The notes beneath the pieces were generated by a model that was not told the origin of the DNA, did not search any database, and worked only from the letters and a program-made list of their open reading frames with translations. A stretch of 64,000 nt of DNA from Pseudanabaena minima (lineage in GTDB: Bacteria > Cyanobacteriota > Cyanobacteriia > Pseudanabaenales > Pseudanabaenaceae), in assembly GCF_051131155.1 (NCBI RefSeq), contig NZ_CP159508.1:1-64000 (forward strand), read 5' to 3'. A program made the translations under genes and the position numbers. Shown here in pieces: positions 33,910 to 43,132 of this stretch; the first letter of the stretch is position 1; each line of letters begins with the position of its first letter.

Positions 33910-34815
33910 ATGAAATTTATTAATCCCAAAATTGACTTTGCCTTCAAGAGAATATTTGGCTCAGAACAAAGCCATGACATTTTGATTAGCTTTCTCAATG
34001 CCATGCTTTATGATGGGCTTGATATCATCCAAGACTTAGAAATACTTGACCCATACCTTGCACCAAAGATACGTGGCATTAAAGATACCTACGTTGACGT
34101 GAAGGCAAATATTCGCAATCAAGGAGGTGAAATAACTTCTGTGATTATTGAAATGCAAGTGTTAAACGTAGAAGGCTTTGAAAAGCGAATTTTATACAAT
34201 GCTTCCAAAGCATATTCTACTCAACTAGATATTGGTGAAGACTATACAATTTTGCAACCAGTCATTGCACTGACAATTACCGATTTTGAGATGTTTCCAG
34301 AGTTAGAACAGATTCTATCTCGCTTCATTCTTAAGGAAAAGACTTACCTTACTGACTATCCAGTTTATGATATTGAACTGGTCTTTATTGAATTACCCAA
34401 ATTCAATAAAGAATTAGAAGAGCTAGAAACCATCACCGACAAATGGCTATATTTTCTTAAAACTGCGCGTAAGTTAGATGCTATACCAACAGTGATGGAA
34501 AATGAGCCAGCAATCAAAAAAGCTTTTGCGATCGCCAGTCAAGCCAACCTTAGCAAGCAGGAGCTAGATGATTTAGAGCGCCGTGCGATCTTTATCCATG
34601 ACCAACGCAATGCCCTCAAAAAAGCAACCAGATTGGGGCTTGAACAGGGTAAGAAAGAGGGAATTCAACAGGGTATTGAGCAAGGTATCGAGCAAGGAGA
34701 ATTAAAAGCAAAACTGTCGATCGCTCAGCAACTATTGGCATTCCTAGATGACGAAGCAATTTGTCAGAGTACAGGGCTAAGTTTAGATGCGATCGCCAAA
34801 CTCAGAAATGGCTAA
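33910..34815 (+). CDS. Rpn family recombination-promoting nuclease / PD-(D/E)XK
   Basis: A 301-residue Rpn/PDDEXK_2 family protein. It has the typical start INPKIDFAFKRIFGSEQSHDILISFLNA, then TYVDVKANI and SVIIEMQVLN as the catalytic D...ExQ segment. The C-terminal tail carries the GIEQGIEQGE repeats common in the family. Rpn proteins are DNA endonucleases linked to recombination and anti-phage effects. Before the IS66 insertion it lay directly behind mfd. Confidence 0.9.
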   Translation: MKFINPKIDFAFKRIFGSEQSHDILISFLNAMLYDGLDIIQDLEILDPYLAPKIRGIKDTYVDVKANIRNQGGEITSVIIEMQVLNVEGFEKRILYNASKAYSTQLDIGEDYTILQPVIALTITDFEMFPELEQILSRFILKEKTYLTDYPVYDIELVFIELPKFNKELEELETITDKWLYFLKTARKLDAIPTVMENEPAIKKAFAIASQANLSKQELDDLERRAIFIHDQRNALKKATRLGLEQGKKEGIQQGIEQGIEQGELKAKLSIAQQLLAFLDDEAICQSTGLSLDAIAKLRNG

Positions 34816-35004
34816 AGTGATCGCAAAATTTCCATGATCGCCATATTTTTTTGATCTGCAAATAAAACAAAATATGTCAGATGCTCAAATTAGTGTTATA
34901 AAGTTCGCAAACTAGACGCAACCAATTAAGCCAATTAAAAAATTAGTGCCAAACTTAGTCCCTAGCGTTATTTCAGATGGCATTGTTACGAGGTGATTTC
35001 TTCA

Positions 35005-36768
35005 ATGGAGAGCAATAATATTCGTAGTAATAGTAATTACGAGCAGACCCTCGCGGGAGTCACCAAGGACTTGTCAGATCTGCGGGCAAATATCTTGGGC
35101 AAACTCAGCCGTGAAATTTTGATTTTACAAGCCCAAAAAAATGCCCTAACTGATGATATTCAGCGCCTCCAGTCTCAGCGTAAGGAGCTAGAGGTGTTAA
35201 CTGTCGCGCAGCAAGGCATGAATCAGCAAGAAATCCAGCGCCAACAATGGATCGAGCAACTTGCCCAAGCGATCACCTATCATTTAAAAAATGATGTGAT
35301 CGTCACTAACTCAAAGGTACTCAGTGATCATTCTGAGAATTTTGAGCAATTAATGCTTAATCTTGATGGTGCTATTCGAGCCACATTCCAGTCTTTACAA
35401 CGGGATGTGGATACATATCAGCGCGATCTCGACGATCAGATGCAACGTATGTATACACAACGGCAACAAGGCGAGTTAATGCTCTCGGCTCTTGTTGAAA
35501 GAATTGATGAATACTTACGACGATCATCGGGCGATCGCTACACAGGTGGAAGTGTCGCGAGTAGTCCACCAATCAACTTTACGGGGACATCTGGTTTTGC
35601 GGGGGTGATCGGCACTAATGGCAGCAACACTGCACCTACTATTCCTAACGGCAATGCTAATTACGGTCAAATTCAGATTCCTACATTCAATAGTAGTCAA
35701 TTTAGGCAATATGACCCAAATGACACTCGCCCCTATGCTGGTGATCCCACAGAACCATTTAACTCTTTAGAATCAGCTCCTTCGGTTCCCATAGCTCAAC
35801 CAACTAAGAAGCTCAATGATTGGTGGTTAGGATTTATATTGGTATTAGGCGCTTCGGTAGTTTTGTCCTTGCAAAATATTTTGGTAAGGGTGATTTTCTC
35901 CAACTCCAGTATTTTTGGACTGTTTAGTTTTGGCGGATTGATTAAAGCCACTGTCCCCAACTCCTTCATGTTGTTACTGTTGCGAATGCTGTTCGCAACA
36001 CCAATTATGTGGATGGTTGCTAAGTTTGTTTTTCGGGTGGATGTATTACGAGACTTTCAATATTTGCTCACACCTAACCGCAGATTGTTGTTCTGGCGGG
36101 TCGCTTTCAGCGCTTTACTGCAATTTGCCTCTTTTGCTTTCATTTATGTGGCTTTAGGCATTTTGAATCCAGGATTAGCCGTCACTCTATTTTTCATCTT
36201 TCCGACAGTTACAGTTTTGATGGCTTGGCTGCTGTTTGGCGATCGCCCTAGCAAGGAGCGCTGGTTTGTAATCGGGGTAATTTATGTAGGCATTATGCTA
36301 ACCTACAATGTCTTTGGCGTGAATAAGCCTGATACTTGGGGAGTGATTGCAGCAATGCTTTCAGGAATTGCTTTCGCGGGATATATCATTACCTCTCAGG
36401 CTTGTTTTAAACAACTAAATCCTGTTTCTTTTACATCAATTAACTTTGCGATTATTTTGCTACTGTGTTTTGGGACATTACCATTCACCTTGGCTTCGAT
36501 TTCCTTTAATAGCTCACTTATATTTATGTGCTTCTTGATTGCACTAACGACTTTAGGTGGTTATTTGCTGACCAGCTTTGGTACAAAGTTAATGGGTGCA
36601 GCGCAAGCATCGATTGTGAGTGCTAGTGGACCTGTGTTTACCACCTTCTTAGCATTCACAATCTTGGGAAACAAACTAGATTTTATCCAACTATTTGGGG
36701 TATTTCTAGTGACAGGTGGTGTGGGGCTGCTCAGCTTACAAAACATGTATAAGAAACCTGCTAAATAA
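35005..36768 (+). CDS. EamA/DMT family transporter with N-terminal coiled coil
   Basis: A 587-residue membrane protein. Residues 10-180 are a long cytoplasmic coiled coil rich in Gln, Glu, Leu and Arg. A low-complexity Asn/Gly/Ser linker follows (about 180-255), then ten membrane helices forming two EamA repeats (about 270-580). The start is ATG 35005, preceded by GAGGTG 9 bases upstream; the GTG at 34993 is itself part of that ribosome-binding site. The substrate is unknown. Confidence 0.85.
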   Translation: MESNNIRSNSNYEQTLAGVTKDLSDLRANILGKLSREILILQAQKNALTDDIQRLQSQRKELEVLTVAQQGMNQQEIQRQQWIEQLAQAITYHLKNDVIVTNSKVLSDHSENFEQLMLNLDGAIRATFQSLQRDVDTYQRDLDDQMQRMYTQRQQGELMLSALVERIDEYLRRSSGDRYTGGSVASSPPINFTGTSGFAGVIGTNGSNTAPTIPNGNANYGQIQIPTFNSSQFRQYDPNDTRPYAGDPTEPFNSLESAPSVPIAQPTKKLNDWWLGFILVLGASVVLSLQNILVRVIFSNSSIFGLFSFGGLIKATVPNSFMLLLLRMLFATPIMWMVAKFVFRVDVLRDFQYLLTPNRRLLFWRVAFSALLQFASFAFIYVALGILNPGLAVTLFFIFPTVTVLMAWLLFGDRPSKERWFVIGVIYVGIMLTYNVFGVNKPDTWGVIAAMLSGIAFAGYIITSQACFKQLNPVSFTSINFAIILLLCFGTLPFTLASISFNSSLIFMCFLIALTTLGGYLLTSFGTKLMGAAQASIVSASGPVFTTFLAFTILGNKLDFIQLFGVFLVTGGVGLLSLQNMYKKPAK

Positions 36769-36806
36769 AAAAGGTGAGATGGGCTTAGCGCCCCCTCACC
36801 TTTTTT
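36767..36806. terminator. Terminator of the EamA gene
   Basis: A 12-bp outer stem AAAAAAGGTGAG/CTCACCTTTTTT with a GC-rich inner part GGGC...GCCC. The stop codon (36766-36768) overlaps the left arm. A six-T run makes it a good intrinsic terminator. Confidence 0.85.
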
Positions 36807-36861
36807 ATCTAAAATCCTGTAAAGTAGCTATTACAGTCCTTAGGGATAAAAGTGGCAATCA

Positions 36862-37587
36862 GTGGTCAAAACTTCACATCATTCAGAACAAGAATCAACT
36901 TCATCCTCATCGCAAACTCAACAATTCGTGCGATCTCTTTGGCGTGGGCTTGCCCGTGAGCAAGGTTTGCCAGTATGGGCTTTGTTAGCGATTTTTTTGG
37001 TGATGCTGCTACTGTGGAATTGGCAGCTAATCGCGGCAACCAGTGCGGGGATCTTTGCCATGACTGCGGTCTATATGATGCAGGACTGGAACTGGAATGT
37101 GATTTTGTGGCGCATTCAGAAGTTTTTGCAAAGTCCCTATCGCCACTTACCTTTATCAGTCGCGAGCGGCACGGTCACCGTTTTTTTGACCTATACAGTA
37201 TTAGCTGTATGGTCAGACCAAGAAAATCATTGGTTAGCGTCAGCCAACATTTTGCAGCTTGTCGCAACTTTAGGGATTTTAGTGTTGCTCGTACGTCAAG
37301 CTTTTAGCCAATGGTTGCAACGTCAACAAAATAATTTTGATCAGCTTATTACTCAGCTAGCAGTAAATGATGATCTAGCAAGACTGATTGCCATTAAGAA
37401 AATCAATCAATATGTTCAAGATAATTGGTTGCCTGCTGCTCAAGAACGGGCGATCGCTGATTATTGCCAAGTATTGCTAAATCGCGAAACCGAGACAACT
37501 ATGCGTGAGGCAATTTTTGAGACTTTAGAGTCATTGCAATCGATTACAGCCAAACCTGCTCTTCAGAGATCAGCCAATAATATTTAG
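36862..37587 (+). CDS. Membrane protein with C-terminal armadillo-like helical region
   Basis: A 241-residue protein from GTG 36862. A Ser/Gln-rich N-terminus is followed by membrane helices near 38-75 (AIFLVMLLLWNWQLIAATSAG...), 95-115 and 128-145. The helical C-terminal part (LARLIAIKKINQYVQDNWLPAAQERAIADYC) resembles proteins annotated as armadillo-type in cyanobacteria. Its stop codon lies in the left arm of a palindrome. Function unknown. Confidence 0.7.
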   Translation: MVKTSHHSEQESTSSSSQTQQFVRSLWRGLAREQGLPVWALLAIFLVMLLLWNWQLIAATSAGIFAMTAVYMMQDWNWNVILWRIQKFLQSPYRHLPLSVASGTVTVFLTYTVLAVWSDQENHWLASANILQLVATLGILVLLVRQAFSQWLQRQQNNFDQLITQLAVNDDLARLIAIKKINQYVQDNWLPAAQERAIADYCQVLLNRETETTMREAIFETLESLQSITAKPALQRSANNI

Positions 37588-37626
37588 ATGATTAAGCCGC
37601 GCTCTGCGCGGCTTAATCATCTAAAT
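37582..37626. terminator. Perfect palindrome, 21-bp arms, TCT loop
   Basis: The arms 37582-37602 and 37606-37626 are exact complements around GC-TCT-GC. It contains the stop codon (37585-37587) of the upstream gene and lies 39 bases before the next start. Confidence 0.85.
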
Positions 37627-37665
37627 TCAAGATATTAATCACGATCTAACGTTAACTAGAGATTC

Positions 37666-38169
37666 ATGCAAACTAAAGATCAAATTCTCGATCGCCAAGT
37701 TGCTTTATTAGTTCAGAGTACACCTGATGAAGAAACGGCTAGTGCAGTCAGTTTGATTGCATCAGTACTAAAGGCGATCGCTCAAAATCTTAGGCATACA
37801 ATTTATTTTGTGATTCAAGATATTGAAGGTGGTTGGTTACTCACACCGCTTAGCAATCACGATAACCCTGAAATTGAAAAAACAACAATTTATGCCTATT
37901 GCGATCGTACGCCTGCCAATATTGATCGATTGCGATTAAATGATGAAAATCTCGAATGTGGAGAATATAACGTAATTGATATGCTGTTTCGCCTAATTGG
38001 GATGAAACAGGTGGACAGCATTGTATTTTTTGATCGAGCCACGGATACGCAAAACGGGATTGAAATTGTGCGCACCGATATTGAAGAATTATGCGAAAAA
38101 CAAATTAAACGCGCTCAGTTTGGATTGCAAAAGCTAAACGAACTTAAAAATAATGCCAATATTGCCTAA
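37666..38169 (+). CDS. Conserved hypothetical cyanobacterial protein
   Basis: A 167-residue soluble alpha/beta protein with FVIQDIEGGWLLTPLSNHD, TTIYAYCDRTPANIDRLR and a helical EELCEKQIKRAQFGLQKLNEL end. No motif or family name that I can assign. It converges on the gene at 38202, sharing a short palindrome. Confidence 0.7.
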   Translation: MQTKDQILDRQVALLVQSTPDEETASAVSLIASVLKAIAQNLRHTIYFVIQDIEGGWLLTPLSNHDNPEIEKTTIYAYCDRTPANIDRLRLNDENLECGEYNVIDMLFRLIGMKQVDSIVFFDRATDTQNGIEIVRTDIEELCEKQIKRAQFGLQKLNELKNNANIA

Positions 38170-38172
38170 ATC

Positions 38173-38203
38173 AATAAAAGGGACGCTTCGCATCCCTTTT
38201 ATT
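38173..38203. terminator. Palindrome between convergent genes, 14-bp arms, TTC loop
   Basis: AATAAAAGGGA pairs with TCCCTTTTATT around GC-TTC-GC, with one C/A mismatch. The A- and T-rich outer arms suit a bidirectional terminator. Confidence 0.85.
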
Positions 38204-38552
38204 ATTCATAGTCGATGAATCCACACATGACAGCACCATCGACAGAGCCAGTGCCACTTACTAGGCAAGCAAGACTATCCTTGTGACTTACGGTTACGAT
38301 GCGGTCATAACTACGACCAGTAAGTAAACTGTCCGCGATCGCCATTACTTCAGGGGTGGTGTTAACTGCAAGGATAATTTGCTTGTTGTTAATATCAGCA
38401 CTGTCATAACGGACTTCAGTTTGAGGAGCAGTAGGATTTTGATAAAGTGCGGCAATAATCGCTGTTTGAGCATTAGCTGATGTAGCAAATGCAAAACCTG
38501 AAATGGCGAAACCCGAAATGGCTAAAAATGTGGCGACGATTGTACTTTTCAT
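38202..38552 (-). CDS. Small exported hypothetical protein
   Basis: A 116-residue protein with a clear signal peptide (MKSTIVATFLAISGFAISGFAFATSANAQ-type, cleavage near residue 29). The mature part is about 87 residues with two cysteines (CLVSG and MCGF) that could form a disulfide. No family recognised. Its stop overlaps the right arm of the palindrome shared with the convergent gene. Confidence 0.7.
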   Translation of the reverse strand: MKSTIVATFLAISGFAISGFAFATSANAQTAIIAALYQNPTAPQTEVRYDSADINNKQIILAVNTTPEVMAIADSLLTGRSYDRIVTVSHKDSLACLVSGTGSVDGAVMCGFIDYE

Positions 38553-38948
38553 GACTGCCTCTACTTCTACGTTCTCTAATTACTTGCAACGAATTAGAAA
38601 ATCAAACTTTTATAAATTTAATTTTCTATCAAAAGTAGCGATAGCTACTTCCTTCTATCAATTCAACCGACTGGGTGATCTTTAACTTGTGAGTGATTAA
38701 CTCCATGAAGTCATCATCTAGCTTTTTTTGATAATCACCAGTGACATCAGATATCTACCCTTGTGATTGCGATCGCACTCCGTAGTGATATAAAGTTTTG
38801 CGCTTAATTCCAACCCCCCAAAACGAAAGCGGTGCAAAGCACCGCTTTCGTTTTGGGGGGTTGGAATTTGCTAAAGGGAAAGCTTCACACAGACTCCACT
38901 TTCTAGGTTTTATACTGACAGTAGTCTAAACAACTGAGATTTAAACAA
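38553..38948. other. Divergent intergenic region with a 30-bp-arm palindrome
   Basis: 396 bases between two divergently transcribed exported proteins. It contains the 38806-38868 palindrome and a HIP1 octamer. No ORF or RNA gene was recognised. Confidence 0.45.
38806..38868. repeat. Perfect palindrome, 30-bp arms, AAA loop
   Basis: The longest in the window: arms 38806-38835 and 38839-38868 are exact complements around GC-AAA-GC. It lies 81 bases before the pentapeptide gene and 254 bases before the opposite start, so it follows neither gene. Confidence 0.9.
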
Positions 38949-39350
38949 ATGAAACCTCTAATCAAGTCTTGTGTGATTATTTCAGGACTAATCAGCGCGA
39001 TCGCGCCAATTAGCTGGACAGAAGTTGCCTTTGCTGATCCCAACCAAGTCCGTCAAGTTTTGCAAACTAGAGAATGCCAAGGTTGCGATCTATCAAGGGC
39101 AAAACTAAGTTTTGTAAACCTCAGGGGGGCAAATTTACGCAATGCGAATCTGTTCTCAGCGGATCTTAAACTTGCTGATTTACGCGAGGCGAACTTAATC
39201 GGCGCGATCCTTGATAAAGCGGATCTAAGGGGAGCAGATCTTACGGGCGCAGACCTGACCAGTGCATATACGTCAGAAGCTAACTTTTGTGGTGCAATTA
39301 TGCCCGACGGACAAAAATCAAGCGAAGGCTGTCCTAAAGCACCAAAATAG
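38949..39350 (+). CDS. Exported pentapeptide repeat protein
   Basis: A 133-residue protein with an N-terminal signal peptide (hydrophobic 8-30) and about nine A(D/N)LxX pentapeptide repeats between residues 50 and 115, forming a right-handed quadrilateral beta-helix. A CQGC motif precedes the repeats and two further Cys follow. Likely periplasmic or thylakoid-lumenal. Specific role unknown. Confidence 0.9.
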   Translation: MKPLIKSCVIISGLISAIAPISWTEVAFADPNQVRQVLQTRECQGCDLSRAKLSFVNLRGANLRNANLFSADLKLADLREANLIGAILDKADLRGADLTGADLTSAYTSEANFCGAIMPDGQKSSEGCPKAPK

Positions 39351-39501
39351 ACAATTCTCTATTGCATTTGTGTAGAATTGTATGCAAAGGATTGAGAAAG
39401 TTGGAAAACTATTACCTAAACTCAATTAAAGCTTTAGGCTAGAGATTATTTGAGTTGATCTCACGTCCTTATATTTATTCGTCCAAGCGGAGTTCCGCCC
39501 T

Positions 39502-40578
39502 ATGATTGACGCTATTATCATTTTCACATTCATCCTCGCGGGAGCAGGTACTGGCTTTCACGGTATTGATTTTTTACCACCAGAGGCGATCGCTAATCTG
39601 AATATCCAAAATTTACGTTGGGTAACTCTTGGAGTAGGATCTGTGGTTGGACTAATTGCAGGCTTGATCGTCCAAAATACCTATCGCCGTATCGAAACGA
39701 ATATTCGATCAATGCCGCTTGAGACGATTTTGGGTCGTGCTGTTGGATTGGTATTTGGTTTACTGGTAGCTAACTTGATGCTAGCACCATTATTTTTGAT
39801 CCCTATTCCTGACAACTTTGACTTTATTAAGCCACTCACTGCAATTTTAGTAAGTATTATCTTTGCCTATTCGGGGATGACGCTGTCGGATACTCATGGG
39901 CGTGCACTGTTGCGTTTGATTAATCCCAATAATGTTGAAAGTAGTCTCCTTGCTGATGGGACTTTGCGTACTGCATCAGCAAAGGTTTTAGATACTAGTA
40001 CCGTAATTGATGGACGCATTCAGACTTTAATGGAGACGGGCTTCTTAGAAGGACAATTATTGATCCCCCATTTTGTGATTCAAGAATTGCAGACGATCGC
40101 TGATAGCTCCAACGATCAAAAACGGGTACGTGGTCGCCGAGGATTGGATATTCTCAACAATATGCGTGACCAGTTTAGTGATCGCATCACAATTCATTCC
40201 GCCGATTATGAAGACTTGCACACTGTTGATGCCAAGTTAGTCCGTTTAGCCCAAGAGCTAAGCTGTACCCTAATCACCAATGATTACAACCTCAACAAAG
40301 TTGCCAATTTACAACAGGTTGAAGTTTTAAATATTAACGATCTTGCCCAAGCTTTACGCCCAACCTATTTGCCAGGGGATCTGATCGAAATCAAGGTACT
40401 CAAGGAAGGTAAAGAAGCATCGCAAGGCATTGGCTATCTTGAAGATGGCACTATGGTGGTAATTGAGGAAGGTCGTGAGTACCTCGGCAAACAAATTATT
40501 GTGATAGTCACTAGTGCTTTACAAACTTCGGCTGGTCGGATGATTTTTGCTCGTCACGAAGCGATCGCCACTGTGTAA
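39502..40578 (+). CDS. PIN/TRAM domain membrane protein (YacL-like)
   Basis: A 358-residue protein with four N-terminal membrane helices (within about 1-140), a PIN nuclease domain (about 163-275) and a C-terminal TRAM RNA-binding domain (about 285-350). PIN residues are in VLDTSTVIDGRI, FVIQELQTIAD, VDAKLVRLA and LITNDYNLNKVA. This is the standard architecture of bacterial YacL-type proteins, presumed membrane-bound RNases. Confidence 0.92.
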   Translation: MIDAIIIFTFILAGAGTGFHGIDFLPPEAIANLNIQNLRWVTLGVGSVVGLIAGLIVQNTYRRIETNIRSMPLETILGRAVGLVFGLLVANLMLAPLFLIPIPDNFDFIKPLTAILVSIIFAYSGMTLSDTHGRALLRLINPNNVESSLLADGTLRTASAKVLDTSTVIDGRIQTLMETGFLEGQLLIPHFVIQELQTIADSSNDQKRVRGRRGLDILNNMRDQFSDRITIHSADYEDLHTVDAKLVRLAQELSCTLITNDYNLNKVANLQQVEVLNINDLAQALRPTYLPGDLIEIKVLKEGKEASQGIGYLEDGTMVVIEEGREYLGKQIIVIVTSALQTSAGRMIFARHEAIATV

Positions 40579-40630
40579 GGCAAAAGTAAAAAGTAGAAAG
40601 TAAAAATTAATTACCAAGTCACTATCGCCT

Positions 40631-42055
40631 ATGCAAGTTTTGCCCTCTCACTCACAGCGACAATTGGTATCGGGTAAAGTCGGGTGGGGCTGGCGGCAGG
40701 CGACTTATCCTATTTCTGCGAATTTTATTTTTGCAGGTTTTTTGATTCTAATGTTGGCGATCGCTCAATTAGTGCGACTAGGTGATGCGAGTATTTTGGT
40801 GCTCGTCGGTGTCATATTAATTGTGGGCTTTGTAGTTGGGCTATATACAGCTAAATCTGTAGTTGAAGTATGCCGCCAAAACTCAGATTATTTATTTTCG
40901 CAACCTCAGTTAATTGGGATGACAGCCTATTGGTTAGTCTTAATTGCAGGGCTAAGTAACTCTTCGGAAACTTTCGCAAAGTTATTTATCTCAATGTGGT
41001 GGATTTTACCTGCTGCTATTTTCACAGGTATGGCTAGCTCTCTAGCTTGGCGATCGGGTAAATCAAAGACAGCATCTGAGAAACAGCTAATCATCGAAGC
41101 CGTTAATGCAGACATATTGAATGTAATTACCTATTCTGACCAGACAGTTTTGGTTAGTCCATCGGCTCTTGGTCAGCAGCCAAGACAGTTTAATAGTCTG
41201 GTGCTAATTGTGTTGGGCTTTTTCTTTTGGACGATGCTTGACTTCTCCTCAAATTTAAAGGCGATCGCCGCGATTGCTTTGACAACTTCGGGACTGACAG
41301 GTTTTTTTACATGGCAAGCCCAGTTGCGATCGCCAGAGAAAGTTTTACATTTGAAGTTTAGTGGCTTATGGGGGATTGGTGCGGAATATGCGATCGATCT
41401 ACGCCCATTTTCAAGTCTATCGGTAGTTAAATTGCAAGAGGCGAGTGGCGAACTAAGCTGGATGCAGCTATCGGGAAATAACAGTGACATCACCATCCCA
41501 TTAGCGATGACAATTGTGCCATCTAGCACCAAAGAAGGTACAAATCAAAATGATCAGTTAGGGCAAACCATTCGTGATCAGTTTCATCTTGCGAAACAAG
41601 AATCTGAGCGTGACAGTTTAGGGATGGCGAATGTATTACTGCCGCAGGGTGCGGGAATTTTAGCAGGAACCGCATTTATTATGCTGGGGGGATTACTTCT
41701 ATTTATTTTTCCTTTACCCACAAATCTATCTGCAGAAAGCATGATCTCTTGGCTAGGTGTTTGTCTGGTTAGTCCTGCGATCGCCAGATTTTTCTTGCAA
41801 CTAGTTGCCCCTAATAGTCTGCAAAGCGATCGGCTTAGCTATATCAAAAATCATTTACAACCTTGGGAAATCGGTACAGCACTTTTACTAATCAGCGCTT
41901 TTTTATTCAGACAACCTACACAGAACATCAATTCCTTAGTGACATTCAATCAATCATTGCCCCTATTAACGCTAATTTGTGGCTGGCTCAGCATTAGCAT
42001 TGGCGTTTGCCTGCTTTCCTTTGTACGACGCACACCTCTTTGGAGTACTAACTAA
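40631..42055 (+). CDS. Polytopic membrane protein, unknown
   Basis: A 474-residue protein with two helix pairs in the first 130 residues, a soluble part, another helix pair near 190-225, a soluble beta-rich middle (about 230-330) and four C-terminal helices. I recognise no family. Its stop codon lies in the left arm of a palindrome shared with the convergent TPR gene. Confidence 0.65.
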   Translation: MQVLPSHSQRQLVSGKVGWGWRQATYPISANFIFAGFLILMLAIAQLVRLGDASILVLVGVILIVGFVVGLYTAKSVVEVCRQNSDYLFSQPQLIGMTAYWLVLIAGLSNSSETFAKLFISMWWILPAAIFTGMASSLAWRSGKSKTASEKQLIIEAVNADILNVITYSDQTVLVSPSALGQQPRQFNSLVLIVLGFFFWTMLDFSSNLKAIAAIALTTSGLTGFFTWQAQLRSPEKVLHLKFSGLWGIGAEYAIDLRPFSSLSVVKLQEASGELSWMQLSGNNSDITIPLAMTIVPSSTKEGTNQNDQLGQTIRDQFHLAKQESERDSLGMANVLLPQGAGILAGTAFIMLGGLLLFIFPLPTNLSAESMISWLGVCLVSPAIARFFLQLVAPNSLQSDRLSYIKNHLQPWEIGTALLLISAFLFRQPTQNINSLVTFNQSLPLLTLICGWLSISIGVCLLSFVRRTPLWSTN

Positions 42056-42099
42056 CCAAGCAAAAAACTCGCTTCGCGAGTTTTTTGCTTGGTTAGTTA
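42049..42099. terminator. Perfect palindrome with both convergent stop codons, 24-bp arms
   Basis: The arms 42049-42072 and 42076-42099 are exact complements around GC-TTC-GC. The left arm holds the TAA of the membrane protein (42053-42055) and the right arm the TAA of the TPR gene (42095-42093). The A/T tracts suit bidirectional termination. Confidence 0.9.
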
Positions 42100-42560
42100 A
42101 GCATCGCTGTACATTCGAGAATTAGTTTTTGGTTGGTGAGGGAATAGGGTTGAATTTCTAAGGCGCGGCGAAAAGTTGCGATCGCCTCGTGATAATTACC
42201 GATCGCCGCATAGCACAAACCTAAACCGTGAACTGCTCCAAAATGATAAGGATTCAGGGCGATCGCCTTTTGACAATCTTTGATTGAACGCTTGTAATCT
42301 CCTTGCATATAAAACAAAACTGCTCGTCGATTCCATGCTTCCACAAAGTCTGGCTGAGCATGAATTAATTGCGTAAGCATCAGTTCCGCCTGTCTCACAT
42401 TACCGCTATCAGCCATCATTTGGCTCTGTCGCAAAACTTGTAAGCCCTGCATTCCCTTTTGCATAAACCACATTTCCCAAAGCCCCTGTGTGGCGCGGTC
42501 TCGTATCTCCTCATCTTCACTTTTGAGGTCTCTCAACAATTCTTCGATGGGCTGGCTCAT
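42093..42560 (-). CDS. TPR repeat protein
   Basis: A 155-residue protein from ATG 42560; a TTG at 42572 is the longer option. The N-terminus resembles a HEAT-like helix (EELLRDLKSEDEEIRDRATQGLW). Three tetratricopeptide repeats follow, with AWNRRAVLFYMQGDYKRSIKDCQKA and HGLGLCYAAIGNYHEAIATFRRALEI. It is a protein-interaction scaffold with an unknown partner. Confidence 0.88.
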   Translation of the reverse strand: MSQPIEELLRDLKSEDEEIRDRATQGLWEMWFMQKGMQGLQVLRQSQMMADSGNVRQAELMLTQLIHAQPDFVEAWNRRAVLFYMQGDYKRSIKDCQKAIALNPYHFGAVHGLGLCYAAIGNYHEAIATFRRALEIQPYSLTNQKLILECTAMLN

Positions 42561-42587
42561 TAGTCTAGACAAATAAATTTATAGTAC

Positions 42588-42640
42588 TCAAATAGTTTTT
42601 GAAGAACCTTGCTTTGCAAGGTTCTTCAAAAACTATTTGA
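42588..42640. repeat. Perfect palindrome between divergent genes, 25-bp arms, TTT loop
   Basis: The arms 42588-42612 and 42616-42640 are exact complements around GC-TTT-GC. It lies 27 bases upstream of the TPR start and 97 bases upstream of the rhodanese start, so it is in a promoter or leader position. Confidence 0.88.
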
Positions 42641-42737
42641 TTTTGTTGCGATGGCAAAGCGCAATAATCTAAAGTTTGAACTAAAAGCGGGACTTGTGTT
42701 AGTTTTTTAACTCATACCTAAGAGATATTTTGCACGT

Positions 42738-43076
42738 ATGTCTATCATACAAATTACTGTCCAAGAGCTAGCCGAACGTTTGGCTGGAGATCGTCAAGAT
42801 TTACAACTGATCGATGTGCGTGAACGTGATGAAGTGGAGATTGCCGCGATCGCTAATTTTACGATCTTGCCTCTCAGTGAATATGGAGAATGGTCTGTAG
42901 ATTTTAAGGAAAAGTTTGATCCCCATGCGGAAACATTAGTGCTGTGTCATCACGGAATGCGATCAGCCCAAATGTGTCAATGGTTAATTAATCAAGGCTT
43001 TACTAACGTCAAAAATATTGGTGGCGGCATTGATGCCTATGCCTATGCGGTTGAACCAAGCATGGCTAAGTACTAA
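42738..43076 (+). CDS. Rhodanese-like domain protein
   Basis: A single-domain rhodanese of 112 residues. The active-site loop is LCHHGMRSA with the catalytic Cys, preceded by LQLIDVRERDEVEIAAI and followed by GFTNVKNIGGGIDAYA. Probably a cytoplasmic sulfurtransferase. The stop codon is in the left arm of the next palindrome. Confidence 0.93.
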   Translation: MSIIQITVQELAERLAGDRQDLQLIDVRERDEVEIAAIANFTILPLSEYGEWSVDFKEKFDPHAETLVLCHHGMRSAQMCQWLINQGFTNVKNIGGGIDAYAYAVEPSMAKY

Positions 43077-43132
43077 AACCCAATAAAGTAAAGCGCCCGC
43101 TACGCGGGCGCTTTACTTTATTGGGTTTTAGT
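43072..43132. terminator. Perfect palindrome with both convergent stop codons, 29-bp arms
   Basis: The arms 43072-43100 and 43104-43132 are exact complements around GC-TAC-GC. The rhodanese TAA (43074-43076) is in the left arm and the TAA of the opposite gene (43130-43128) in the right arm. Confidence 0.9.

Noticed and set aside
39351..39381. ACAATTCT/AGAATTGT hairpin after the pentapeptide gene
   Set aside because: Only 8 AT-rich pairs and a 15-base loop with no T tract; too weak for a terminator call.
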